A stretch of 64,000 nt of DNA from Anaspis maculata (taxonomy: Eukaryota; Arthropoda; Insecta; Coleoptera; Scraptiidae): assembly GCA_949128115.1 (NCBI GenBank), contig OX421966.1:57843416-57907415 (forward strand), written 5' to 3'. Shown one piece after another: positions 1-10,701 of this stretch (its first letter is position 1; each line of letters begins with the position of its first letter). A model generated the notes under the pieces. That model did no database searches. It had not been told where the DNA came from and saw nothing but the letters and a program-made list of their open reading frames with translations. The position numbers and the translations under genes were made by a program.

Positions 1-1221
1 CAAGAAACCCTTAGGTAGAATTTTGCACAATTGATGAACTTTTATTTTTATACTTTTTGAGTTTTCCAGCTGTACGGGGCCAATGGCTGAAAAATTTGGG
101 CAAGGAGAACAAAACAGTGCGCTACAATGCCTCCGTCTGCGACGTTAGTACCTACCTACTGAAATACATAATAATATTGTGTTCGGCAACTACAAATCAA
201 TCTCCACGATTAGCTCTGTAACCTCGAAGCTAGTTCCTAAATTGGTGAAAAAGAACTTGTTTAGCTTGGATCTGCCTTTCGCTCGCATCTCTGTGTTTGC
301 CGAATCCAGTATTTGATTACATTTTCAAGAGTTCCGCCCTGAATTATTTTCATTTCAGGACCACTTTTGTGAACATGATTTCGCCATAGAGGTGCGGTAT
401 CACCCGGAAAGGGCGTTACATTTACGTCGGGGAGCTGTCCCCCATCGGAATATGCCTGGTGCCAACTTTCCATGCTACGTTAGAGGTGAATGTAAACAGA
501 AATCTCACAATAACAAGATCTTCAAAACATGAATCCTTCAGTACTTGGTTACTTATAGTGTTTTTGAGTCACTAGAACCGATCCAGTTCTGCTCTAAAAT
601 CAGAGGGATTCGATTGATCCGTGATCCGATTTTCGAGCTGAACTGGCTCCGTTCTGGCCAGTCAAAAACATCAATTATCTCTAACTGGCCTGTTCTGAAT
701 CTCCATATCACAGAACGATATGTTCAATAACTCGCTGCAGCTGTAACATTTGTCATGGGTTCAACCAAAATATTGAACCAGTGAAAAGCTAACTCGAGAT
801 TTCTTTTGATGGATTCTGGCCAAATGACCAATGTAAATGCAAGTTTCATGCTGAGTAATTAACAGAAGGTTGACATTATACAGGTGTCCCGGGATAAGGT
901 TTACAAAATTCACATGGAGATAGAGAATTGAAAGCACGAGAATGAGAAGTCTGTAAAAACCAAAATTCATCTTACCTAGGTACATTTTGGTGTTTGAATC
1001 AAACACCCTGCCGTTTACTGTCACCAGTCAAAGGGCAAAAATGCATATCCATTTTACTCCCTGAGAATGAAAAATAGGTATAGGTATACGGTTTTTATTT
1101 GCACTTTCTCACATTTAGAGGGTGTTTTTCTCCAATTCATTCACAGAAACAAATAAAAACTTTTTGATTTTTACCAACTTCTCATCACATACTTCTTATT
1201 CTCATGTTTTCAATAGGTTAG
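1..1221. other. Unassigned AT-rich non-coding stretch
   Basis: Apart from the small minus-strand open frame listed separately at 261-473, I see no coding signature, RNA gene or clear repeat here. Confidence 0.4.
261..473 (-). CDS. Unrecognised exon-like open frame
   Basis: This is a minus-strand open frame of 70 residues starting MESWHQAYSDGG and ending in a basic, polar tail. Just 5' of its ATG the minus strand reads a pyrimidine-rich run ending in TAG, so it could be an internal or last exon behind a splice acceptor. The composition (Trp, Asp, Pro, no low-complexity runs) is more protein-like than the neighbouring random frames. I recognise no domain, and no partner exon is visible. It may be chance, or a fragment of a repeat-encoded protein. 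Confidence 0.2.
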   Translation of the reverse strand: MESWHQAYSDGGQLPDVNVTPFPGDTAPLWRNHVHKSGPEMKIIQGGTLENVIKYWIRQTQRCERKADPS

Positions 1222-1386
1222 GTGAAATTCAGTGCTCTTTCTGCACCTTTGAGAACCTGCAGCGCATGTCATGCCGCTGAAATAGAGAGTTATTGCAGAA
1301 TGCCATTTTACTGCACCTCACTATTAAAGGAGGTGTTATTAAAATACTGCTTACCTTATTTTTGGTTGTTGAATAAGAGTTATTTA

Positions 1387-2680
1387 GAGAGTTATTTGCA
1401 GATGAAATAAGGGCAAGCAGTATTAAAAGCGGCACTATTCTGGCACCTACGCTTGCGCAGATTAGTGCGACGTTAAATTTCCCTTAATAAGGATAGTGCA
1501 TGCCTTTATTTGTGCACTGTTTAGGTCGACCTTTTTCATACTTTATTTTGACATGCCCCAAAAATGGCCCTGTACTTAGTGTATTGTTGGTTGCCTATAT
1601 TCGTCCAATTTTGATCAAACTTCCCTTACGTTATTAAATAGGGGGCTAATTTTTTGCAGTAGACTCTGCAGGCCTTGCAGTACACGTGTGCAAGAAATCA
1701 GGCCCGTCAGAGGGGTCCTTATGTCCCGCATGCAATTTACACTCCAACTTTAAATTGAGACCAAAAATTTAAGTTAGGAATAGGCGAAATTCAGTGCCAT
1801 TTCTGCGCTGGCGCAACCATGCTAGGGGATTTGAGAATAGTGCCGTATGCTAACACATGTAAAAAGCGTAATTTCAACATTGTCTATTATTGAAACGACT
1901 GGAAATGAAACTTTCAAATAAGGTATGGTAAAAAGAGTGTTTCTTGATCTTTCATTGTGTTCAAGATCAGCCATGGTGGATCAGTTCTAGATACACAATG
2001 AGCGAAAATATGGTAAAGTGTTTATCAGTTGGTGTGTTTTTGAAAATACCGCCCTACTTCTGGTATTCTTCTCTGCCTTACGGTTGCCGTCCTGTCTGTC
2101 AGTGGCATGAAACTGCATGTAAACAAATGGTAACTAAAATTTTATCGGGTTATATCATGGTTATATGTATAATATATCAGAGGTTTTGTGCTTTCTGTTT
2201 TTTTTTTCAAAAATGACGGGCAGTTTGTTGAGTGCCTGGCTGCAAAAACCGTACGAAAAGAACATTACAGTTCCATTTCATGTGTGTTCCCGAAAAACAT
2301 CACCTTCTAGGCAACCAGTTATACACTGAAAACGGCTTTTTCGTTCTTTTCGGAACACTACGCGCGGAATTCATTTTTTCGACAGCAATGCACATGGACA
2401 ACATCATTCCACATAATCTAGCATGGAAGTTAAGAGTTTCTTGTCATCTATTTTCCTTTGTTAAATCGATGGCTGAAAATCTGCAGGTTTTGATTTTTCC
2501 TAGCTCGCGCAGACGCATGAGTTCCATCCCCTAGCTTTGCGAACCTACAGCGCAACTCGTGCCGCTGAATATCGCATATTGGGAATGACGGGGCAAGTAA
2601 GGGAATTTGCGATCTGCGTAGGTGTCAGAATAGTGCCGCTTTTAATACTGCTTGCCCTTATTTCATCTGCAATAACTCTC
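1387..2680. repeat. Inverted repeat, about 67-bp arms, 1.3 kb span
   Basis: The left arm at about 1387-1452 contains GATGAAATAAGGGCAAGCAG and GCGGCACTATT. It recurs reverse-complemented at about 2614-2680 with a single-base indel and few mismatches. Direct repeats of nearby blocks (a GTGAAATTCAGTGC-like block near 1222 and 1788, and a CAGCGCA...GCCGCTGAA block near 1260 and 2550) show a mosaic of rearranged copies. This is probably a non-autonomous DNA element with internal rearrangement. No target-site duplication was identified. Confidence 0.6.
2226..2291 (+). pseudogene. Possible start of a degraded THAP zinc finger
   Basis: One plus-strand frame reads Cys, stop, then VPGCKNRTKRTLQFHF. 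In the THAP family the domain begins C-x(2-4)-C with a VPGC-N/S-like motif followed by a basic segment and an F-x-F/P motif, and this fits. The TGA between the two cysteines, and the absence of the expected downstream Trp and Cys-x2-His, mean it would be broken. It lies about 2.3 kb upstream of the P-type transposase exon, on the same strand. It could be that gene's lost DNA-binding exon or a chance match. Confidence 0.25.
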
Positions 2681-2690
2681 TATTGATCCT

Positions 2691-3540
2691 AGTGATTAAA
2701 AAATTCATAAACAGAAACATGGTATTCTTCCTGGTAGCTCTCTGGCTCCGTATATATCGAGCGTTCAAGAATATTTCACTGTTCAATATACTACAAACTT
2801 ATCAGATCAGATCTACGTTTTCATGAGCTCGACTACACTGTGAGGGGAAATTAACTTGAGCGCTCGATAAAAGGTTTTTGTTTTAATGGTTCTTAAAATT
2901 TATGATTTTAAACAGAAATGAAGTTTTTAAATATACAACATTTCAATCCACTGCGTATTTGTATATCATTCTCCATCAAAATAATCCTGGTTTCCTTCAC
3001 CTCCAAAGTTCTTCAGAACTAAGTACAATCTATATATTATACACGGCTTCATTTCAAAACGCCCCCCTATTTGTCCTCTAATAGTAGTTTTCTATACAAG
3101 AGCGCGTTTTCCAGGCCCGAAGCCATGTGCCATGTTTGCCACCATGAAGCGTAGCTGAATGCTGCAGAAAAGACCGAGGGCCTAAAAAAGCACAGCGTTC
3201 GTGTGTCAATCAACGTTTTTCGTAATCGTAGCTCAAATTGAGAGAAAACTCGAATTTCTTGTAAATTTTGACACTACTTTGACAAATGTCAATCTTGGAA
3301 CACTTATATATTTGGTTATGTGACTTTTCGCGTTATGTATCTATGAAACGATTACAAAAATGGTAGTTTTTATTGTCGCTAGAAATTTTTTTCAAGACTT
3401 GACCTTTAAAAAAATTGATTTTTTTTTCAATGATTTTTGTCTTGGAATGAGTTGAGGAAATGCTTCTTGAAAGAAAAGTCACAAGATGTGAATCACCCTG
3501 TACATCAGGGTGGTGCAATTTTCATTTCCCACCATTGGTA
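2691..3540. other. Non-coding stretch, nothing recognised
   Basis: AT-rich sequence without a supported gene. Near its right end (3490-3512) there is a short hairpin built around the word CACCCTGTACA, a word that recurs at the ends of several inverted repeats in this window. Confidence 0.4.
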
Positions 3541-4051
3541 AAGGTGCGTTCAGTCAGGTTATTTAGCCGCAAGTTTCAATTTTATGGCCAGTTTATGCAG
3601 ACTTAAAACTTAAAACTCAACACGTAACACTTAAAACTTATAAAGTTAAAAGTGAGGTTAAACCATTGCGTTCCGTGACGTTTGTTTATGCACTTAAAAC
3701 TTAAAACTTAACACTTGGAGACTTAATCCGATGTCCTTGAGCTTGAAAGTTCGCTACTTTCAACTTTTACAAGTTGAAGTACAAGTACAAGTAACTTTTA
3801 AACCTTTTTGATTGGTTCTTTTTGGTTAATCTTACATGTGCATAAACTGCGCCATTTCCCTTGAGTTTAAGGTTTAAAGTTTCAAGTATTGAGTTTTAAG
3901 TTTTAAGTCTGCATAAACCGGCCATTAGTCGTAAGCGCTGCATCGCTTATTGGCTGTTCTGAGGAGGCTGGTTCATAAAAGCCAATGGGCGTCGCTGCGC
4001 TTGCGACTAAAATTAAAACTTGCGGCTAAATAAGCTGACTGAACTCACCTT
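3541..4051. mobile_element. MITE-like element with 36-bp TIRs
   Basis: The ends at 3541-3576 and 4016-4051 are near-perfect reverse complements (core TTATTTAGCCGCAAGTTT). Inside sits a second foldback, 3585-3924, and to its right a third hairpin, 3928-4009. There is no coding capacity. The length and structure fit a non-autonomous DNA transposon carrying a nested insertion. Confidence 0.75.
3585..3924. mobile_element. TTA-flanked foldback MITE, family A copy 1
   Basis: The terminal inverted repeats start TGGCCAGTTTATGCAGACT and end with its complement. The element is flanked by TTA at 3582-3584 and TTA at 3925-3927. A 3-bp TTA/TWA duplication is the hallmark of PIF/Harbinger elements, so I infer that superfamily. 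The same ends recur at 7840-9100, again with TTA on both sides. The interior is AT-rich runs of AAAACTTAAAACT with no open frame. Confidence 0.7.
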
Positions 4052-4595
4052 AAGTATATCTTGTAAACGGTAAGAGATTCCTACTAGAGATAGGTAGAGA
4101 GTCGGTCACTTTAAAAAAAAGTTGCACTATTGGCCATCTCGACAATGTAAAGAAATCCAAGATCTTTCTGATCTTTTCTGAAATATCCTGGAAAAAAAAC
4201 TGAGAAAGTCCAATGTGAAGATCCTAAGTAACGCTTTTTACTATTCCAGCTATCGGTTTGAAAGATATCTTGACATTGTGTGACATAAGGAGTCTGGTGG
4301 CATAATTGTTTTCTAGCGCAACCTAGCAGATATAAAAAAAAATCAATGATATCACTAGCCCCTTTCATGTCACACGATATCAAGGTATCAAATTTCAAAC
4401 AGATAACTGCAAAGTTAGGTATTGAGAATTTTCTAGATTCAACTCCAAAACTGTCTAGGTACGTCTGTTAGAATACCCATTGCTCATATTTAATTAAATT
4501 ACCTATTCCTATTATAGTAGTGTCCTAGTAACATTCTAACACATTATGTCCACTCATTTCTTATTTACATGTCTAATATCGTTTTTTTCCCTTAG
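4052..4595. other. Probable intron or upstream region of the P-type transposase gene
   Basis: No coding signal is seen. The segment ends in a pyrimidine tract and TTAG at 4592-4595, the splice acceptor used by the exon that follows. Confidence 0.45.
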
Positions 4596-6832
4596 GTGAA
4601 TCCTCCGTATCCCAAACCCCCGATATTCCTGAAGACGACAGTTATCCCGAAACAATGCTGCATGCTCCACTTCCTACCAGTCCTGCAAGACAAATTCCCC
4701 TAGAAATTCCCACTCCTACTTGTGGCAAGTGCGTAACGCACCAAGATACAATAGAACACTTGAAAAATGAGATAGATTCCCTAAAAAGTGAAAATATTAG
4801 ACTTCAACAGAAAATTGATAAATGTCTAAATGCCGATCAGATTTGCCATTTAAGAACGGGATTTGTTTCTCAGTGGTCCAACGAGACACTTATGAAATCG
4901 TTCCAAATACGTTTGGCGTGTGGAGGTACAGGTTATGAATTTTTGAGGGACCTGGGTTGGCCTCTACCATCTATTCGCACTTTGCAGAAAAGAATAGAAC
5001 ACCTGAAATTCTTACCTGGCCTTCTATTTGATGTTCTGGTAAGCTTGAAAGAGAAAGTCGAATTGATGAAAGATGAGGAGAAACACTGCTGCCTCATGCT
5101 AGATGAAGTAGCAATAACAAAAAAGTTTGACTATGACTCCAATACAGGGTTGGTGTTAGGTCGCCCTACCATTCCAACACCTAATGGTGTTTATGAGGAG
5201 GTTGCATCTCATGCCTTGGTATATATGTTGGCAGGAGTCACGACTCGCTGGAAGCAAGTTGTGGGCTATCAATTCACCGGCATGTCATTTGATTCCAAAG
5301 CGGTAAAAAAAGACATCGACAGTTTGATTTTTGAGGCTGAAAAAATGGGCTTAAAAGTAGACGCGGTGATTTCCGATATGGGCCCGCAAAACCAAGCAAT
5401 TTGGAAATTGTATAATATTGGAGTCGGTCGACACGAACACGTCAGAAATTTTTGCCAACATCCTTGTGACCCCCAAAGAAAACTCATGTTCCATCCTGAT
5501 GGGCCTCATATTTTGAAAAATATAAGGAGTCACTTGACGAACAACCAAACGATGACGATCCCTCCGTATTTTGTGACCAAATATTCTTTGCCAGGCAATC
5601 AGGTCACGATTGAACATATAAAGTCACTCGTAGAGATAGATCAGCAAAAAGAACTGAAGTTGGCTCCCTATTTGAAAGATTCTTGCATCAATCTAAGTCA
5701 CTATGATAAAATGAAGGTTGGACTGGCAGTACGTCTGGTGAATAGGGACACTGGGGCTGCCTTGCGATTTTTAGTCCAGAAAAAACTGCTAGCTCCAGAT
5801 GCAATTGTCACAGCTTGGTTCGTGGAAACTGTCCACAGATGGTTCAAGTTGGTTACAAGTCGCTCAAGGTCATTCGCCATAAGTGAGGGTAATCCCGAGA
5901 AGTACCGAGAAACAATTGCCTTTCTCAATGAGGTAAGAACTCTGTTCCACGACTTAAAGATTGGGCCGGGTGGCAGGTGGAAGCCAGTTCAGACTGGTGT
6001 ATTGCTGGCTACCACCAATGCTCTAGAACTGTCGGACTACTATATATCTAAGAAAGGGTTCTCCTATGTCTGCCTTGGACGATTCACCCAAGATTCATTG
6101 GAGAATTTATTCTCAATGATTCGATATGTCAATCCGGTGCCGAGCCCAAAGTTTTTTAAAATGGCCCTACGGCTAATATCGGTCTCGCAATTTTTCAAAT
6201 CCAACAGAAAGGGCAATTACGAGATTGATGATGGGGCGTACCTTGCGGAGCTTCTTCGAAAGAGACCAGACCTTATTGAGGAACCTGAGGATATTGAGTT
6301 TGAGGACCTTGATTTTGGGCGTCTGGAGGAGCTTGAACACGACAGTTTATATTATTTAGCGGGTAGAACAGTGCATCAAGTGGAAAAACAAACAAAAAAC
6401 TGCCATGGGTGCATTTTTGTGATGGAGACAGGGCCAAATGATCCATCAATTTCTGAATTTAAGACCTTGACCTCACTGAAGTCTTTTTCTGCGAAAATCA
6501 AATATGCCAAAAGAGAAGTATTTGACTTTTTAGAGAGGGCGGAATTGCACATAAGACAGCGTGAAACACTTTTACTGCAAGGGTCGTTGCAATTAGACAC
6601 TCTAATTGATAGTTTTCTGACCGAAGCGGAAAACTATTACGGTATCCCTCCAACATGTCCTAATGAGCATAACGTCAAGGAGCTTCTCGTAAAACATTTT
6701 TATAGAGCGAGAATTCATTTCTTTTTACGAAAAGTAAATGTCCAAAATACAGCGGTGAGTGAGTCGGCTCTTTGTGGAAGCCGCCAGATGGGAATGCGTC
6801 GAGCAATTGATTTTACGCACCTCAAGGACTAA
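4596..6832 (+). CDS. P-element/THAP9-family transposase, catalytic exon
   Basis: This encodes an RNase H-fold DNA transposase of the P-element family, which acts in the nucleus. The frame is open from a splice acceptor (pyrimidine tract then TTAG at 4592-4595), so the first ATG at 4655 (numbering below, 725 residues) is probably internal and one or more 5' exons are missing. Residues 30-57 form a leucine-rich coiled coil, as follows the THAP domain in P transposase. The catalytic triad is visible: D150 in LMLDEVAI, D241 in ISDMGPQNQ and E483 in TQDSLENLFSMIR. Between them lies the family's GTP-binding-type insertion, with HPDGPHILKNIRSHL at 280-294. The C-terminus ends normally at TAA 6830-6832, and a possible AATAAA lies near 7137. 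There are no internal stops over 2.2 kb, which suggests a recently active or selected copy. No THAP zinc finger is present on this exon. Flanking P-type terminal repeats were not found by eye. Confidence 0.85.
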
Positions 6833-7220
6833 ACAAATTTGTAACGTTATGATCAAAAACTTTTTTACTCCAGAGTGCTATGATATTTTTTGCTATTTTC
6901 AGTTATGTTGGGAGTACTGCAATTACCTTCAAAGTGACATCTGCATTTTGATTACCGTCTTGGCATTTGGCCCGTATGCACACTGTACTGTACCGTACGG
7001 CAGATCACCTAAAATTGTGAACCTAACTAATGGAACATGTTCCGCCTGACGGTATTTGTACCGTCTAGATTGAAAGCATCCACAGTGCCACTGACATTCA
7101 ATAGTTTATTCAGCCATCATGGCCAAACTTTGATAAATAAAATAATAACTTCATAGCACCTAGAGAAAATAAGTTTTTGATAATAACGGTATGTGGCATG
7201 CACTGTAGTGACGGATGTGC
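6833..7220. other. 3' flank of the transposase gene
   Basis: Non-coding sequence with a candidate poly(A) signal (AATAAA near 7137) about 300 bp after the stop codon. No other feature is seen. Confidence 0.4.
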
Positions 7221-7251
7221 AAGGCTGGTCGACGTTATTTTTTACTATAGG

Positions 7252-7581
7252 CTACGTGCATAACATATAGCGCCGCCGCGGAATGTGAAACTCTTGTGGG
7301 AGCGATTTAGTTAGCGAACATTTCACTAGATAGCGCTCGTGTCGACTAAAAACATTTTAAATTTCTTTTACGTGGTGGCTCCATCACAACATGCACAACC
7401 AACAAATACACGAGAAATAAATGTCATTTCTGATGTCAAAACAAGTTGCAACAATCACGTCAAAGCGGTCGTCTGCCAGCTGTCAAAGATCGCCACAACC
7501 ACAAGACGTTTTTATTCTCACCATCATGGGCTCTGTGCTCTGTGTGTCCTACGCGTTGACAGCTCAAGGTCATGCACATAG
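7252..7581. mobile_element. 330-bp MITE inserted in a palindrome arm
   Basis: The right arm of the surrounding palindrome runs continuously through this point, so the segment is an insertion. Its ends are CTACGTGCAT and ATGCACATAG (9 of 10 complementary). The flanks ACTATAGG and CCCATAGG match at six of eight bases, a plausible decayed 8-bp target duplication. It has no coding capacity. Confidence 0.6.
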
Positions 7582-7839
7582 CCCATAGGTTGCCTTATCC
7601 AGTTTATGCGTGACGTCACAAGATACCCCCCGAAAACTCGATTTTGGCTGAAACAAATGTCGCTTTTTTCGATTACAATTCGAATCTTTTTTCGACCTAA
7701 ATTCACCAAAATCTGAACTGGGCGAGAAATTGTTAATGAACATTCAACGATTGATGGTTTTTAAAATAATTTGGCATGTTTTTATTCATCAAAACACGAT
7801 TTGAAGCGCCGAACTGTCACTCTAAAAACCTGCTACTTA

Positions 7840-9100
7840 TGGCTAGTTTATGCAGACTCAAAACTTAAAACTCAATGCGTAATACTTGAAACTTAAAAAT
7901 TAAGGAATATGACGCAGTTTATGCACATTAAAAAAAAAACAATCAGAAAGGTGGCGTCGCCGTCCTCGGAGGTACGCGGTGCCCAATGAACAAATCCCTG
8001 CTCAAAAATTCCATCCCTAAAGTTTGCGCCTGCGTCGTGGCAATATTTAAGACTTGAATCTGCAGAAAGTTAAAAGTAGCGAACTTCCAAGGCCATCAAA
8101 CTAAATCTCTGAGTGTTAATGGACAGGGAGCTGGTGCCTCAAAACTTACGTCATAGGTAAATGATTTTACCCTATAGGTCTAATGTGCGTTGATAAGGTT
8201 CTAAAAAATTACTTTGTCTTCATGTCAGACCGGGGGCTTTTGACTGGTATAGGCTTGTCAATTTTCAAAAAATGTCAAAAATTTACGTCATAAGGTAGGT
8301 ACATGAATGAAACCAACGGGCTTTTGTGTGGGAACATCCCTTTAATCAAAAATCGAGTCATAAGACAACATTTTTGGGGATTCTCGGTCCATAAGACAAG
8401 TTTGAAATTTTCAATAAGGGCAAAAATTTACCTCCTCCTGGAGACTTTTTCTTTGACATCATTTCAGGAATGAAAAACGATTCTTACATGATTTTTTACG
8501 CAGGTTTAACCTGTCCACGGAAATTTTAATGGTACATCGCTTACAGGGGGCAACATCGAAATAATTTTCTCAAATAGTACACCCTGTATTTCAACATGGA
8601 AATCGATTCCGTCTTTCATCCTGATTACAAATATATATCACACTAAGTACGTTAGTCAACAAAACGCCTGTGAAAAAATTGATAAATTTTGGTTCTTTTT
8701 TGAAAATTTCAAACTTGTCTTATGGACCGAAAGCCCCCAAAATTTTGTCTTACGACAAGATTTTCAATTAAGGAGATGTTCCTACACAAAATCCAGTTGG
8801 TTTCATTCATGTACCTCATGATGTAAATTTTTGGCAATTTTTCCGAAAATTGACAAGCTCATACCGGCCTAAAGCTCCCAGTCTGACATGTAAGACAAAG
8901 TGATTTTTAACAACCTTATCAACGCACATTTGACCTACAGGGTTAAAATCGTGTACCTTATGACGTAAGTTTTGAGGCACCAGCTCCTTGTCCATCAAGT
9001 CTAAAGTTTTTGGTTGCAATGGTTTAACCTCGCTTTTAACTTCATAAGTTTCAAGTATTATCTGTTGACTTTCAAGTTTCAAGTCTGCATAAACTAGCCA
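7840..9100. mobile_element. TTA-flanked foldback, family A copy 2 (1.26 kb)
   Basis: The ends are TGGCTAGTTTATGCAGACT and its complement, with TTA at 7837-7839 and 9101-9103. These are the same ends as the 340-bp copy at 3585-3924, so the two are one family. It is larger because another foldback (8120-8994) sits inside it. PIF/Harbinger membership is inferred from the TTA duplications. No transposase is encoded. Confidence 0.7.
8120..8994. mobile_element. 875-bp near-perfect palindrome, family B
   Basis: The arms start TGGACAGGGAGCTGGTGCC and end GGCACCAGCTCCTTGTCCA. Homology continues almost to the centre near 8560, so nearly the whole element is stem. A 51-bp remnant with the same two ends lies at 28667-28717. 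No open frame looks coding. Confidence 0.75.
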
Positions 9101-9103
9101 TTA

Positions 9104-9442
9104 GTTATCACGAGGTGAAGCGAACCGAAATTTGCCCCCGGGTAGCACAATAAAAACGATCATGACTTTCAACCAGAAGGTCGAGGGTTCGAACTGCAGC
9201 CGTGCCGAATTTTCGTTCCTCAAAAACACCCAAATTGTGATTTTTAAAATTAGAAGGAGAGAACAACATTCAAGTTAGTGTTGCCCAACTCATATATAAT
9301 GTCAAAAATCACAATTAGCGTGTTTTTGAAAAAAAAAAATCGGCACGGCTGCAGTTCGAACCCCCGATATTCTTGTTAAAAGTCATGTTCGTTTCCAATG
9401 TGCCACCAGGTAAGCAAATTTTGCTTCGCTCCACCTAATGAT
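9104..9442. repeat. Head-to-head pair of tRNA-related (SINE-like) arms
   Basis: Both arms carry the RNA polymerase III B-box-like word GGTTCGAACTGCAGCC (9187-9202 on plus, and its complement near 9346-9361). About 50 nt upstream of each lies an A-box-like segment (GTAGCACAAT on the left, TGGCACATTGG on the right arm read on minus). The layout A-box, anticodon-arm-like CATGACTTT and B-box is that of a tRNA-derived SINE head. Two copies face each other around a centre near 9275. The acceptor stem does not fold as an intact tRNA, so these are not functional tRNA genes. Confidence 0.5.
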
Positions 9443-9836
9443 AACTACTGCAGCAGGTTTTTAGACCGACAGTTCAGCGTTTCAAATCGTTTGATGAATA
9501 AAAACATGCCAAATTCTTTTGAAAACCACCAATCGTTGAATGCTCATCAACCATTCCTTGTCCAGTTCAGAATGTTGGTGGATTTAGGTCAAAATAAGAC
9601 TCAAATTGTAAATCGAAAGAAGCGACATTTCTTTCAGTTACAATCAAGTTTTCGGAGGGTATCTTGTGACGTCATGCATCAACCGGATGAGGCAACCTAT
9701 AGTAAAAAATAACGTCGACCAGCCTTGGAGGATGTGGGCATTTACTCTAGGCTACGAAGGCTACAGATTTGATTTTCGCAGAAGAAGCTCCAGTAAGAGG
9801 CAGTTTTTGGCTTCTTATACCTTTATGGCCTGTAAG

Positions 9837-10372
9837 GGGTTTCTGATGCGACTAAAAAAGTTGTTAACGGGAATCGGTTTCATTCTATTTTTTTTTCAAG
9901 TAGGAACTCCTCCAAAGAGGAAATGTATGGTCAATACTATCAAATTTTCAAAAATATAAATTTTTGATTTTGATTTCTGAAAATTCAAAAACTAGATAGC
10001 AATGCACATACATCTTTCTTAAGAAAGTCGCATGCCAAATTTGAACTTTCTATTTTCAAAAAAAGGTACCAAAAATGATTTTTACTAATTCACTTTTTCA
10101 TGTCTACGAGGATTCATTTTTGGTAACTTTTTTTTGAAAATAGAAAGTTCAAATTTGGCATGCGACTTTCTTGAAGAAAGATGTATGTGCATTGCTATCT
10201 AGTTTTTGAATTTTCAGAAATCAAAATTGAATTTTTTTAAAATTTTTCGAAATTTTGGAAATTTGATAGCATTGCCTGTACATTCTCTTTTTGGAGGAGT
10301 TTTTACTTGGAGAAAAAATAAAATAAAACTGATTCCCGTCAACAACTTTTTTAGTCGAATCAGAAACTCCTC
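9837..10372. repeat. Foldback X, copy 1
   Basis: The arms begin near 9837 and end near 10372, both containing GACTAAAAAAGTTGTT and its complement. The outer and central thirds pair well (for instance CATGCCAAATTTGAACTTTC near 10030 with its complement near 10143). The interior is AT-rich homopolymer-like sequence. No coding potential. Confidence 0.75.
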
Positions 10373-10390
10373 AATGACGGTGTTGAATTC

Positions 10391-10686
10391 GTAAAATAAG
10401 CGTTGCGAAATCAATCCCTGTGGGTTTATTTCTTGACGGATTCTCACCATTTTGGTCTCTTTCGAAAGCTACAAGGATGTACTTCAGTTTGAGCCCATTG
10501 GCATTTCCGAAATCCAAATTTTTTTAAAATTTTGACATTTGAAAATTTGACTTTTTTTTGGATTTTGGAAATGCCAATCGGCTCAAACCAAAGTAAATTC
10601 TTGTAGCTTTCGAAAGAGACATGAATGGTTAGAATCGGTCAAGGAATAAACCCACAGGGATTGATTTCGCAACGCTTTATTTTACC
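10391..10686. repeat. Foldback Y, copy 1
   Basis: The arms carry AATCAATCCCTGTGGGTTTA and its complement, with the centre near 10538. A second copy lies at 58703-58975. It sits exactly between the two X foldbacks, giving an X-Y-X series. Confidence 0.75.
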
Positions 10687-10701
10687 AATATGACTCCGTC
10701 C

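Larger units (their letters stand above)
7221..9726. repeat. Compound palindrome with three nested elements
   Basis: The outermost arms, 7221-7251 and 9696-9726, are exact reverse complements for 31 bp (including GGCTGGTCGACG). The arms continue as 7582-7836 and about 9443-9695. Several intruders break the symmetry: a MITE at 7252-7581 in the left arm only, and foldback elements 7840-9100 and 9104-9442 placed side by side at the centre. The arms contain no gene. The arm mismatches and one-sided insertions show it is not an assembly artefact. Confidence 0.8.
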
